In this document: piece by piece, positions 24,918 through 32,096 of the stretch | Layout of the letters: the number at the start of each line of letters is the position of its first letter | Position numbering within the stretch: the first letter of the stretch is position 1 | NCBI GenBank assembly: GCA_018609755.1 | Contig: JAHENZ010000003.1 | Location: 1 to 42,768, forward strand | Length of the DNA: 42,768 bases | Origin: Salinivenus sp. | GTDB lineage: Bacteria; Bacteroidota; Rhodothermia; Rhodothermales; Salinibacteraceae | Direction: 5' to 3' | Translations under genes and position numbers: made by a program | Notes under the pieces: generated by a model | The model's database searches: none | The model's input: only the letters and a program-made list of their open reading frames with translations | What the model was told of the DNA's origin: nothing

Positions 24918-27863
24918 ATGAACCGGAAGTGGATCGACCGCCTCACGGCTGGAGCCGTACTTCTCTGGGCCCTGATTCTCTACGTCTCCACGATGGCCCC
25001 GACGGTCTCGTTTTGGGACCCGGGCGAACGCATCGCGAGCGCGTTCAAGCTTCAGGTCATGCACCCTCCAGGGGCGCCCTTCTATCTGCTTCTGGGACGC
25101 TTCTTCTCCATGCTGGCGCCGTCGGAGGAAACGGTGGCACTGGCCGTGAACACGATTTCGGTGTTGGCGAGTGCGGGAACGGTGATGCTCACCCATCTCA
25201 TTATCGTGCGCCTCGTACGACGATGGCAGGGCGATTTCGAGGACGTAACGACGGGCCAGTACGTCATTGCCCTCGCGAGCGGCGTGATCGGCGCGCTGAC
25301 CTACGCCGCCACCGACTCGTTCTGGTTCAACGCGGGCATCGCGGAGGTCTACGCCCTCTCCACCTTCTTTACGGCGCTGGTCGTGTGGCTCGTACTGCGG
25401 TGGAGTAGTGCGGCCCGGAGGGAAGAGGAGATGCTCAAGGGCAAAGGAAGCCACCTCTTCCAGCTCGACGCGAACCGGTACCTCGTCCTCATCGCCGCTC
25501 TCTTCGGAATGGCGATCGGCGTGCACCTGCTGAGTCTGCTCGCCTTCTTCTTCGTGGCCCTCATCGTCTTCTTCACGGAGTTTGAGAAGGACTCGTGGAC
25601 GCATCGACAGCTCTGGACCCGCCTCGTGCTCGCTGGGGCGATCTCCGCCGCGATCTTCCTCGCCATCTATCCGGGCATCGTAAAGGGGCTGCCAAAAGTG
25701 TTCGACGCTACCGGCGCTCCGTTCATCTCGGCGATCGGCATCATCGGCCTCGTGGCGTATGGCCTGTACGCCACGCACAAGCGTCGTATGCCGCGGGCCA
25801 ATCTTGCGTTGCTCTGCTTGGCGGTCATCCTCATCGGGTACGGCTCCTACGCACTCGTCTTTGTTCGAAGCGCCACCGAGCCGTCCATCGACATGAACGA
25901 CCCGGACAACATCGAGCGCTTCATCGACTACATGGAGCGCGAGCAGTACGGCGCCACCCCTCTCCTGAGCGGCGTCTCGTACGACGATCAGTCTGGCCGC
26001 GTGCCTCGCGACGGAGCGTCGACGCTCTTCCCGCGCCGGCACTCCCCCAGCCAGCAGCACTGGAGCGTGTACGACCGCTACGACTCCGATCTGGCGTTCT
26101 TCATCGACTACCAGATCGGCTACATGTACGTGCGCTACTTCCTCTGGAATTTTGCCGGACGCGCGAGTGACGTACAGGGCGCCACCTGGATGACCGGCAT
26201 CCCCGTGCTCGACCAGCACGTGAACAAGACGCAACTCCAGCAGACCCCGAGCCAGAAGGAATCGAGGAATTTCTACTTTGCTTTGCCGCTCCTGCTCGGC
26301 CTCTTCGGGGCCTTCTATCACTTCAACCGGGACTGGCGTCGGGCCTTCAGCGTCTTCATTCTGTTTTTCGTGACGGGCATCGGCATCATCATTTACCTCA
26401 ACCAGACGCCGATGCAACCGCGCGAGCGGGACTATTCCTACGTCGGAAGTTTCCTCGCCTTCAGCCTCTGGATAGGCATCGGGGCCGGCGGAATTCTCCA
26501 AATGGTCTACGAATCCATTAAGGACACGATGGCCTCGATGGCGCAGCTCGGGCCGCTCCTGGGCGCGGGGCTGCTCGTCTTCCTGGCCGTGCCGGGCTGG
26601 ATGACCGTGGAGAACTACGAAGACCACGACCGGTCGGAGAACTACGTGGCGCGGGACTACGCTCACAACATGCTGAGCAGCGTGGCCGAGAACGGCATCG
26701 TCTTTACGAACGGGGACAACGATACTTATCCCCTCTGGTACATGCAGGAGGTAGAAAGCTTCCGCACAGATGTCCGCGTGGTGAATCTTTCTCTGCTCAA
26801 CACCGGGTGGTACATCCGCCAGCTCAAACAGCACGACACCTACGAATCGGACGCCCTGCCCATCTCTCTCTCGGACGATCGGATTGAAGACATCCGGCCC
26901 CGTCGGTGGAAGCCGCGAGACGTGACGTTGCCGGTCCAGACCGACGAGCTCTCCTCCCGCTTCTCGGAATACATGCCGGAGGTATCGGACGACACGACGA
27001 TGCTTCAAAGTCCGATGACCTGGCGCCTGGAGGGGCGTCCCTTCGGCGAAGAGCAACGCCTGCTCCAGGCCGCCGACCTCACGGTCTACAACATGCTTCG
27101 GACGAATGCTCAAAATAACTGGAAGCGGCCCATTTACTTCGCCGTCACGGTGGCCCGCTCCGGGCAGCTCAACCTGAGCAGCTACTTCCAACTGGAGGGG
27201 CAAGCGTACCGGGTGCTCCCCATCCAGCACAACCAGCCGCTCGGCCGCGTCATCCCCGGCCTCACCGACGAGCGGATGTCGGAGTTTCGCTTCACGAACC
27301 TCGCGGATTCCTCGGCCTACTACAACGAGAATGCGCGGCGCATGGTGGACGGATACCGCCTCCACTTCTCGCACGCCTCCGAGCGACTCGCGAAGCAGGG
27401 GTACACCGAGCGCAGCCGCGAACTCCTGGCCAACTTTACGGCGGAGGTCCCCTTCTCGACGATTCCCGGCGACATCCAGACGCTGATGTTTACGGCGCGG
27501 GCGTTCCGTGCCATTGGCGACACCGAGAAGCTCGCCGACGTGCTGCAAGAAGCCCAGCCGGTCGTCTTCAACGAGCTTCAGACTGCCAGCTCACAGCGAC
27601 AGTTCAGCCAGGCGCTCTTTTACGCCGGACGCGTGCGCAAGGCGTTCGTGCAGGCGGACAACCAGGAAGCGCTGAACACCTTCGACGAGAAGTTGGACGC
27701 AGAACTGGCCACAGCACCGTACAGCGTGCCCGACCGCATCCGAAAGGCCTACGGGCTTACGGACGACACGTCGAGTGGAACGCAAGGAACGCCCATGCAA
27801 ATGCCCGGCGGTGCGGGTGCCGGCAGTCCAAGCCCCGCCCCTTCATCTCCACAGGGAAACTGA
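24918..27863 (+). CDS. DUF2723 multi-pass membrane protein (GT-C glycosyltransferase-like)
   Basis: This 981-residue protein starts MNRKWIDRLTAGAVLLWALI. The DUF2723 core reads STMAPTVSFWDPGERIASAF, HPPGAPFYLLLGRFF and ATDSFWFNAGIAEVYALSTF. The first ~560 residues contain about a dozen membrane helices. The acidic DPGE in the first periplasmic loop is in the position of the catalytic Asp/Glu of GT-C enzymes, so a lipid-linked sugar transferase acting outside the membrane is likely, as inferred for Bacteroidota DUF2723 proteins. The last ~400 residues are soluble, include NGDNDTYPLWYMQEVE and a helical-repeat part (ERSRELLANFTAEVPFS), and end in a Met/Gly/Pro-rich tail. Confidence 0.9.
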   Translation: MNRKWIDRLTAGAVLLWALILYVSTMAPTVSFWDPGERIASAFKLQVMHPPGAPFYLLLGRFFSMLAPSEETVALAVNTISVLASAGTVMLTHLIIVRLVRRWQGDFEDVTTGQYVIALASGVIGALTYAATDSFWFNAGIAEVYALSTFFTALVVWLVLRWSSAARREEEMLKGKGSHLFQLDANRYLVLIAALFGMAIGVHLLSLLAFFFVALIVFFTEFEKDSWTHRQLWTRLVLAGAISAAIFLAIYPGIVKGLPKVFDATGAPFISAIGIIGLVAYGLYATHKRRMPRANLALLCLAVILIGYGSYALVFVRSATEPSIDMNDPDNIERFIDYMEREQYGATPLLSGVSYDDQSGRVPRDGASTLFPRRHSPSQQHWSVYDRYDSDLAFFIDYQIGYMYVRYFLWNFAGRASDVQGATWMTGIPVLDQHVNKTQLQQTPSQKESRNFYFALPLLLGLFGAFYHFNRDWRRAFSVFILFFVTGIGIIIYLNQTPMQPRERDYSYVGSFLAFSLWIGIGAGGILQMVYESIKDTMASMAQLGPLLGAGLLVFLAVPGWMTVENYEDHDRSENYVARDYAHNMLSSVAENGIVFTNGDNDTYPLWYMQEVESFRTDVRVVNLSLLNTGWYIRQLKQHDTYESDALPISLSDDRIEDIRPRRWKPRDVTLPVQTDELSSRFSEYMPEVSDDTTMLQSPMTWRLEGRPFGEEQRLLQAADLTVYNMLRTNAQNNWKRPIYFAVTVARSGQLNLSSYFQLEGQAYRVLPIQHNQPLGRVIPGLTDERMSEFRFTNLADSSAYYNENARRMVDGYRLHFSHASERLAKQGYTERSRELLANFTAEVPFSTIPGDIQTLMFTARAFRAIGDTEKLADVLQEAQPVVFNELQTASSQRQFSQALFYAGRVRKAFVQADNQEALNTFDEKLDAELATAPYSVPDRIRKAYGLTDDTSSGTQGTPMQMPGGAGAGSPSPAPSSPQGN

Positions 27864-27901
27864 GGCCAAATCCTACAGCATTGCGTGTATGAGAACCCAA
27901 T

Positions 27902-27934
27902 CAGTAGCGCCGTTGGAGTCCAACGGCGCTGCTG
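27902..27934. repeat. Near-perfect palindrome after the DUF2723 gene
   Basis: AGCGCCGTTGGA (27906-27917) and TCCAACGGCGCT (27919-27930) are perfect 12-bp complements around a single G. Pairing extends outward four more positions with one wobble. It lies 38 bp after the stop. It may be a rho-independent end without a U-tract or an RNA-stabilising 3' hairpin. Confidence 0.75.
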
Positions 27935-28013
27935 AGACCATGTCGCACAGCGATTCAGGGTGACATTTCCCTGTGAAGGATCCTCGCCTCCTCCGATACC
28001 AGACGTCTATTTC

Positions 28014-28079
28014 CGGACTCGGTATGAGGGCAAGTCTGGAGAACGAGGCATGAGGGGGTGTCTAGTAATACCGAGTCCG
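28014..28079. repeat. 12-bp perfect inverted repeat, 42-bp spacer
   Basis: CGGACTCGGTAT (28014-28025) and ATACCGAGTCCG (28068-28079) are exact inverted copies. A CTAG lies just inside the right arm (28062-28065). It may be a tiny mobile element or a regulatory cruciform. No gene lies inside. Confidence 0.6.
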
Positions 28080-28123
28080 CCTGCAAAGTTCAGGATTGCA
28101 AATGTGACGGTACAGATACAAGC

Positions 28124-28171
28124 GTATGGGGCGCACGTACATACCCACACACTCCCATACTCACATACCCA
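28124..28171. repeat. GTATGGG/CCCATAC motif, copy C
   Basis: GTATGGG (28124-28130) and CCCATAC (28154-28160) flank ACATACCCACACACT, followed by CACATACCCA. Very similar strings occur just upstream of recG (about 11175-11206) and era (about 15053-15085). No known element is recognised. Confidence 0.5.
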
Positions 28172-28240
28172 ACGGAGCTTGCTGGGGTTGGTATAAGATG
28201 AGAGGCCCCTCTCGCTCCCCACCCTCCCACGCACAACTGC

Positions 28241-28675
28241 TCACTCCTTCGGCCAGGCACTTTCCTCCGGCAGATCGGCGTCGGGCGGCTGCAGGACGAG
28301 CTCGTCGGGCAGGTCGTTCACCTGATCGTCGGGGTTGACAACGGAGACGAGAGGCATGGCAAGAGCGGTAAAGAATTTGCCCATCGCCGCGATGAGAAAC
28401 TCCTGCTGAAGCTCGATCATGTCTTCTTCCAAGCGTCCGTCGTCGCGGACGTGCCCCTCAATGTCGAGGTACAGCACGCGGGGCCAGTCCGGAAACTCCT
28501 CCTGCGCCTCCGACAGCAGGTCGAAAATGTCATGGGCCGCCGTTTCGAAGTCGTCTCCCTTCCCTACGATGTGATAGAGGGAGACCGTATTGTCGAATTT
28601 CATGTGGATGCCGGGCGCATCCGGTTTGTCGTACTCCGGAACGAACTCTGGCGGATCTTCGCTCGAGGGACTCAT
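28241..28675 (-). CDS. Conserved-looking acidic protein of unknown function
   Basis: This 144-residue protein begins MSPSSEDPPEFVPEYDKPDA. A folded core follows (GIHMKFDNTVSLYHIVGKGD, FETAAHDIFDLLSEAQEEFP, WPRVLYLDIEGHVRDDGRLE, DMIELQQEFLIAAMGKFFTA), with a Pro/Asp-rich tail. The mix of predicted alpha and beta segments and strongly acidic composition look like a genuine cytoplasmic protein. I recognise no family. It follows the chorismate mutase gene on the same strand after an 83-bp gap, so it may share its attenuated transcript. ATG at 28675-28673 is preferred over the upstream frame to 28762. Confidence 0.75.
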   Translation of the reverse strand: MSPSSEDPPEFVPEYDKPDAPGIHMKFDNTVSLYHIVGKGDDFETAAHDIFDLLSEAQEEFPDWPRVLYLDIEGHVRDDGRLEEDMIELQQEFLIAAMGKFFTALAMPLVSVVNPDDQVNDLPDELVLQPPDADLPEESAWPKE

Positions 28676-28758
28676 AGAGCGGCTGGATGATTCGGAAGAC
28701 GTACAGCCTTTGAATGAACGCTCGGGACGAGAGATTCCCCCGATCCGCACCATCACGA

Positions 28759-29130
28759 TCATTCACAGCTTTCGGTGGACTGCCCGTTGGACGTAATGGA
28801 CGCCGCGTTCGCCGGGGAGGACGTAGATCCTTCGTTCGACGAGTCGTTCCGCCGCCTTCGCTGGCGCCGGACCGAATGCGAGAGAATCTCGTCATAGAGC
28901 CGACGGACGAGATCCGGCGAAAGGTCGTTTTCCTCAGCAATCGTTGCGACGTGGTCAAGGAGCTCAGCCTCTCGGTTCGGATCCTTCACGTTGTTTCCGT
29001 CTTCGGCCTTCATCTCGCAGATCTCATCGACGACCGCGTAGCGCTTGGCCAGTAGTTCAACGAAGCGACGGTCAATCTCGTCGATGCGCTCTCGCGCCTC
29101 TTCGAGGGAGGTTATCGTCGTAGTGGACAT
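28759..29130 (-). CDS. Chorismate mutase, AroQ class
   Basis: The enzyme converts chorismate to prephenate, the branch point to Phe and Tyr. The 123-residue protein has the AroQ helical fold: ITSLEEARERIDEIDRRFVE, LLAKRYAVVDEICEMKAEDG, VKDPNREAELLDHVATIAEE, then LVRRLYDEILSHSVRRQ. The conserved Arg (about 14), second-helix Arg and Lys, DPxRE, and final Gln are all visible. A disordered Ser/Asn-rich tail of about 30 residues follows. There is no fused prephenate dehydratase or dehydrogenase domain. ATG at 29130-29128; the longer frame to 29340 is excluded because it runs through the terminator. The gene is preceded by a Phe/Tyr leader peptide and terminator, so it is very probably controlled by attenuation. 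Confidence 0.9.
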   Translation of the reverse strand: MSTTTITSLEEARERIDEIDRRFVELLAKRYAVVDEICEMKAEDGNNVKDPNREAELLDHVATIAEENDLSPDLVRRLYDEILSHSVRRQRRRRNDSSNEGSTSSPANAASITSNGQSTESCE

Positions 29131-29205
29131 GGGCGGTGTCTCCGGTTCGTGGGGAAGGAGTGTGGAGAAGCGTCCGCCGGAAACGGCTCCCTCCGATCCA
29201 CACGC

Positions 29206-29243
29206 AAAAACCCGCCGGGGCCGAAGGGCATCGGGCCGGCGGG
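29206..29243 (-). terminator. Attenuator terminator before chorismate mutase
   Basis: On the minus strand CCCGCCGG (29243-29236) pairs with CCGGCGGG (29218-29211). An inner CCGA/TCGG helix and a 6-nt loop complete the stem, and five T follow (29210-29206). It lies 35 nt after the leader-peptide stop and 75 nt before the gene's ATG, the normal place of an attenuator. Confidence 0.88.
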
Positions 29244-29278
29244 TCGCAGAAACAAGAGTATTGGGTACAGAGCGCGTC

Positions 29279-29419
29279 CTACGTGTCGCCGGCCGAGAGA
29301 TAGAAATAAAAATACGCGTAGCCAAAATACGAAAAGGCAAACGCGCACAGTCCCCCTACGGTCTCGATGGACGCATCGAGCACAAACGGCGCGGCGGATG
29401 TAGGGGCGAGTGCATTCAT
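29279..29419 (-). CDS. Phe/Tyr-rich leader peptide of the chorismate mutase attenuator
   Basis: A 46-codon ORF starts with ATG at 29419-29417 and ends with TAG at 29281-29279. Its first half is ordinary (MNALAPTSAAPF). Residues 27-40 read FAFSYFGYAYFYFY, in which 11 of 14 codons specify Phe or Tyr, followed by LSAGDT and the stop. The cluster sits just before a transcription terminator and upstream of the Phe/Tyr branch-point enzyme, the logic of a ribosome-mediated attenuator. The alternative is a small membrane protein, since the segment is hydrophobic. An internal GTG at codon 13 could give a shorter leader. Confidence 0.8.
   Translation of the reverse strand: MNALAPTSAAPFVLDASIETVGGLCAFAFSYFGYAYFYFYLSAGDT
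29287..29294 (-). promoter_or_regulatory. Antiterminator segment in the leader
   Basis: On the minus strand GGCCGGCG lies in codons 42-45 of the leader, just after the Phe/Tyr run. It is perfectly complementary to CGCCGGCC (29241-29234), the rising arm of the terminator. A ribosome stalled early in the Phe/Tyr codons leaves it free to pair and block termination. A ribosome at the stop codon would cover it. Confidence 0.7.
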
Positions 29420-29427
29420 GACTGCTC

Positions 29428-29458
29428 AGACGGTACGTATCGCCGGTGTAGATGTCAA
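29428..29458 (-). promoter_or_regulatory. Promoter of the chorismate mutase transcript
   Basis: Minus strand: TTGACA (29458-29453), then, counting from TTG, 20 nt to TACCGTCTG (29436-29428). This fits both a -35 hexamer and the Bacteroidota TTG-n19-21-TAnnTTTG pattern imperfectly. The transcript would begin about 5 nt before the leader ATG, almost leaderless. Confidence 0.6.
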
Positions 29459-29501
29459 TGATGCGAGCGCTTTACACAGAATGATCACACTGTAGACGAA
29501 G
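29456..29501. repeat. GAATGATCAC repeat, copy 1
   Basis: This copy shares CGCTTTACACnGAATGATCAC and flanking bases with 31650-31689. It matches 28 of 33 positions, plus GACGAAG after a 6-bp insertion. It overlaps the -35 region of the chorismate mutase promoter. It could be a binding site or a mobile-element remnant. Confidence 0.5.
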
Positions 29502-29743
29502 AACCAGAGCAATGGAAGCGCTTCCCTCCACATCTTCCTCTCAATCTCTTCAATCCTCCTCACTCTCTTCGTATGATTGTGAACTCCGATGCGGTGTGAA
29601 CACATCGACGATGTGACCGCCGAGGACCGCACTTCCCCCCACCTCAGCCGGTGGTTCCGGCAGGCACGCGGAGCACTCAGACCGTACGTCCTATTTCTGC
29701 CTCCCCCAAGTCCGGCAATCTGGTATCGCCATGGAGCTCCACA

Positions 29744-29869
29744 CTAGTCGTCAAACCAAAGGTGTCGGGTGCCGAATTGAATACGCCCACTTGAAATCCA
29801 CTTCAACGACCTGAATCCCATTCACTGATCGGCGCTCTACTCGACATGGAAAACTTGACGCACCACTAG
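29744..29869. mobile_element. Family-2 MITE-like element, copy B
   Basis: This 126-bp element starts CTAGTCGTCAAACC and ends TTGACGCACCACTAG. The ends share CTAGT, CGTCAA and TGTCG in inverted order. The final 38 bp match copy A at 34 positions and the interior aligns patchily (TGAAATC, CCAT, CGACC). It lies in non-coding DNA. Confidence 0.68.
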
Positions 29870-30130
29870 ATTGGTCCCATTCAGATGACCGGCAGCGGGG
29901 AATCGAATCGGAGGTAAAAATCCAGCGGAAGTGACGTTGCGCGTCGACCCTTTTCAACTTAGAGTGCGTCTATGAAGTCGGTTCGGTGGGGATCGCTCCC
30001 TGATTATCCCGATAGGGAACTGCTGAAAATCACGAAGTTGGGGGAGGTACCCTATGAGATTGCTTCTTCCTTCTCGTAGAACCCCCGCTGGACAATCCAG
30101 CCCTGTGAAGGCATCTTCACAGACGGACTC

Positions 30131-31585
30131 TTAGGGCCGTGCCTGCGTCCAACCATCGTCGAGTACCCGCGCCAGACTGTCGACAGTCGTCTGGTACGCG
30201 TCCCGACCCGCCACGTTGACATTTTCTTGCGGATCCGTTCTATGATCATAGAGCTCCCGAGCCCGGATCGCCCCGCTTTCGTGGTCGATCCACTCGACGT
30301 ATCGATAGCGGTCGGTGCGCACGTACCGACCGAGGACCTCCTGTCGCCCGAACTGCCCAAAGACCGCGTCCTTCCAGGGGCGATTTGGGTCCTCAAGCAG
30401 CGGCCCGAAGCTCGTGCCCTGATGTTGTGGGGGTGGGGGAAGACCGGCTAGATCTGTAAGCGTAGGATAAATGTCGACGGTTTCGACGAAACCATCGGTT
30501 CGCTCTCCCGCGGTCTCCATTCCCGGGACTCGCACCATCAGGGGAATGCGGGTGTCGACCTCGAAGTTGGTGTGCTTCGACCAGCTTTTATGCTCCCCAA
30601 TCTTAAATCCGTGATCCCCCCAGAAAACTACGATGGTGTTCTCTCGGAGTCCCTGCCGTTCAAGCGCATGCAGAACCCGGCCGACCTGCGCGTCCACGTA
30701 GCTAACCGCCGCTCGGTACCCGCGAATGAGGGAACGGGCTTTGTCTCGGCTGACCGAGCCACTATCGGGAATGTCGGCGTAGTTGCGAAGCTCTCCGTAG
30801 TTCGTGAGCGCCCACTTCGACGCCTTCTTCGGGGGAAAGTAGTTGTCCGGAAGTTCGATCTCGGGTTTCGGGTAAAGGTCCCAATACTTCTGTGGGGCCA
30901 CAAACGGGAGGTGAGGTTTCTTAAACCCGACGGCCAGAAAAAACGGGGCCTCGTTCTTCAAACGACCAAGTTGCTCGACTGCCCGAGACGCAATTTTTCC
31001 GTCTTCGTAGGCCGTGTCCGGCACGGCCGCCGCTTCGATGGACGGCCCCAGGTCGTGGGTTTCCGATTGCGCGATGGCCGCGTCGGTCACGTATCCTCTC
31101 CCATGCCAGTCTCCGGAGGCCACAATTGGCCCCCGCGTCCACGCCCCCTTCCCATCTTCGGCATTGTGAAACACCTTGCCGCGGATCCCAACAGTCGTGT
31201 AGCCGTGATCCTTGAAGTGCCCGGGCATCGTCACAGCGTCGGGAAGATGCTCCCGAAGCTTTGCCCCCCACCAATCCGCCCCGGTCGAGTCAGGCCGGAG
31301 GCCGGTAAGCAGGCTGATACGGGAGGGCGAACAGACAGCTTGATGTACGTAAGCGCGCTCGAAGGTGAGGCTCGTGGAGGCCAACCGATCCACGTTCGGC
31401 GTGACCACGTCCTCTTTACCGTAGGCCCCCAACTCCGGCCGCAGGTCGTCAACCAGAAGAAAGAGAACGTTGGGCCGCTGGTTGTTTCTCTCTGAGGATG
31501 TCCCTCCCTCCTGTTCACAACCGACCCCACTCAGGAGAAGGAACACGAGCAACCCCCACTGAAGGCGCACAGGTGGACGGAGCAT
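30131..31585 (-). CDS. Exported sulfatase (FGly-dependent, iduronate-sulfatase-like)
   Basis: This type I sulfatase hydrolyses sulfate esters, probably on polysaccharide fragments, outside the cytoplasm. The 484-residue protein starts MLRPPVRLQWGLLVFLLLSG with Cys23 after it (a weak lipobox, GVGC). The metal-binding VLFLLVDDLRPELGAYG (Asp46-Asp47) and the formylglycine motif CSPSR (Cys85 to Arg89) are intact, so the enzyme should be active if a maturase is present. Later motifs are GIRGKVFHN, KPHLPFVAPQKYWDLY and VVFWGDHGFKIGEHKSWSKH, the last giving the iduronate-2-sulfatase branch. It is the last gene of the carbohydrate cluster, 135 bp after the cupin gene. No sulfatase-modifying enzyme gene is visible here. 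Confidence 0.93.
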   Translation of the reverse strand: MLRPPVRLQWGLLVFLLLSGVGCEQEGGTSSERNNQRPNVLFLLVDDLRPELGAYGKEDVVTPNVDRLASTSLTFERAYVHQAVCSPSRISLLTGLRPDSTGADWWGAKLREHLPDAVTMPGHFKDHGYTTVGIRGKVFHNAEDGKGAWTRGPIVASGDWHGRGYVTDAAIAQSETHDLGPSIEAAAVPDTAYEDGKIASRAVEQLGRLKNEAPFFLAVGFKKPHLPFVAPQKYWDLYPKPEIELPDNYFPPKKASKWALTNYGELRNYADIPDSGSVSRDKARSLIRGYRAAVSYVDAQVGRVLHALERQGLRENTIVVFWGDHGFKIGEHKSWSKHTNFEVDTRIPLMVRVPGMETAGERTDGFVETVDIYPTLTDLAGLPPPPQHQGTSFGPLLEDPNRPWKDAVFGQFGRQEVLGRYVRTDRYRYVEWIDHESGAIRARELYDHRTDPQENVNVAGRDAYQTTVDSLARVLDDGWTQARP

Positions 31586-31649
31586 CAGAACAGAGGAGCT
31601 TTGGAAGTGGTCAACTCGGTGACATGCTGAAGGTGGGTCGAGCCCTAAA

Positions 31650-31689
31650 CCATGCTACGAACGCTTTACACGGAATGATCACGACGAAG
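31650..31689. repeat. GAATGATCAC repeat, copy 2
   Basis: This is the second copy of the repeat at 29456-29501, lacking its 6-bp insertion. It lies 65 bp upstream of the sulfatase ATG. The placement before a gene in both cases suggests a regulatory site. Confidence 0.5.
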
Positions 31690-31720
31690 GCTAAGACTCA
31701 GTACACTGGGAGCGGCGCCT

Positions 31721-32083
31721 TCACGTTTTCTTTTTCTTCTTCTCAACCACGAAGTCTTTTTCGTGCCGGTATTCTTCTCTCATTGGGCTGAACACGTCGA
31801 CGATTTTGCAGTCGGTGACGGCCCGTCCGGAATGAGGGATATCGGACGGGATGAGGGCCACCCGGCCGGGCTTCAGCACGTCTGTCTCCCCGTTGAGGAC
31901 CAATTCAAACTCTCCTTCCACCACCATCGAAAACTGCTCGTGGGGGTGCGAGTGTACGGGAACCGTTGCTCCTGCCTCTACCGTCCAGTTTACCACGGTC
32001 ATGTTCTCGGAATGAAGAAACGCGCCGAGGAAGCCGGGCATCTCTTCGGTCTGGTCGAGATCCTCAAAGGAAAAAAAAGGCAT
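31721..32083 (-). CDS. Small cupin-domain protein
   Basis: This 120-residue single cupin begins MPFFSFEDLDQTEEMPGFLG. Metal-binding motif 1 is VPVHSHPHEQFSMVVEGEFE and motif 2 includes IPSDIPHSGRAVTD, giving the usual His/His/Glu/His ligand set. The C-terminus is a run of lysines (EKKKKKT), unusual in an acidic proteome. It lies 13 bp after the DapA-family gene and so is in the same operon. Such cupins in sugar clusters act as isomerases or lyases on keto-sugars, or as sensors. The exact reaction is unknown. Confidence 0.88.
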   Translation of the reverse strand: MPFFSFEDLDQTEEMPGFLGAFLHSENMTVVNWTVEAGATVPVHSHPHEQFSMVVEGEFELVLNGETDVLKPGRVALIPSDIPHSGRAVTDCKIVDVFSPMREEYRHEKDFVVEKKKKKT

Positions 32084-32096
32084 AAGAAGGTAGGGG

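Larger units (their letters stand above)
27864..28240. other. Intergenic region with three separate inverted repeats
   Basis: This gene-free stretch of 377 bp between convergent genes holds three palindromic structures, described separately: 27902-27934, 28014-28079 and 28124-28160. None carries a T-run typical of an intrinsic terminator. Confidence 0.65.
29420..30130. other. Gene-free region between the attenuated leader and the sulfatase cluster
   Basis: These 711 bp hold the leader promoter, one copy of a 40-bp repeat (29456-29501) and a family-2 MITE (29744-29869). A minus-strand frame at 29426-29632 ends in a hydrophobic stretch (LPLLWFFVYSVIILCKAL) but overlaps the promoter, and I do not call it a gene. 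The stretch from 29870 to 30130 shows nothing recognisable. Confidence 0.6.

Noticed and set aside
24894-27548. Very long open frame (about 884 codons) on the minus strand opposite the DUF2723 gene
   Set aside because: It is the antisense shadow of a clear membrane protein gene in high-G+C DNA. Its translation is rich in His, Arg and Val with no family features.
29426-29632. Minus-strand ORF ending in a hydrophobic segment (LPLLWFFVYSVIILCKAL)
   Set aside because: It overlaps the predicted chorismate mutase promoter and the repeat at 29456. Part of the similarity to 31650-31689 is at the DNA level, not the protein level.
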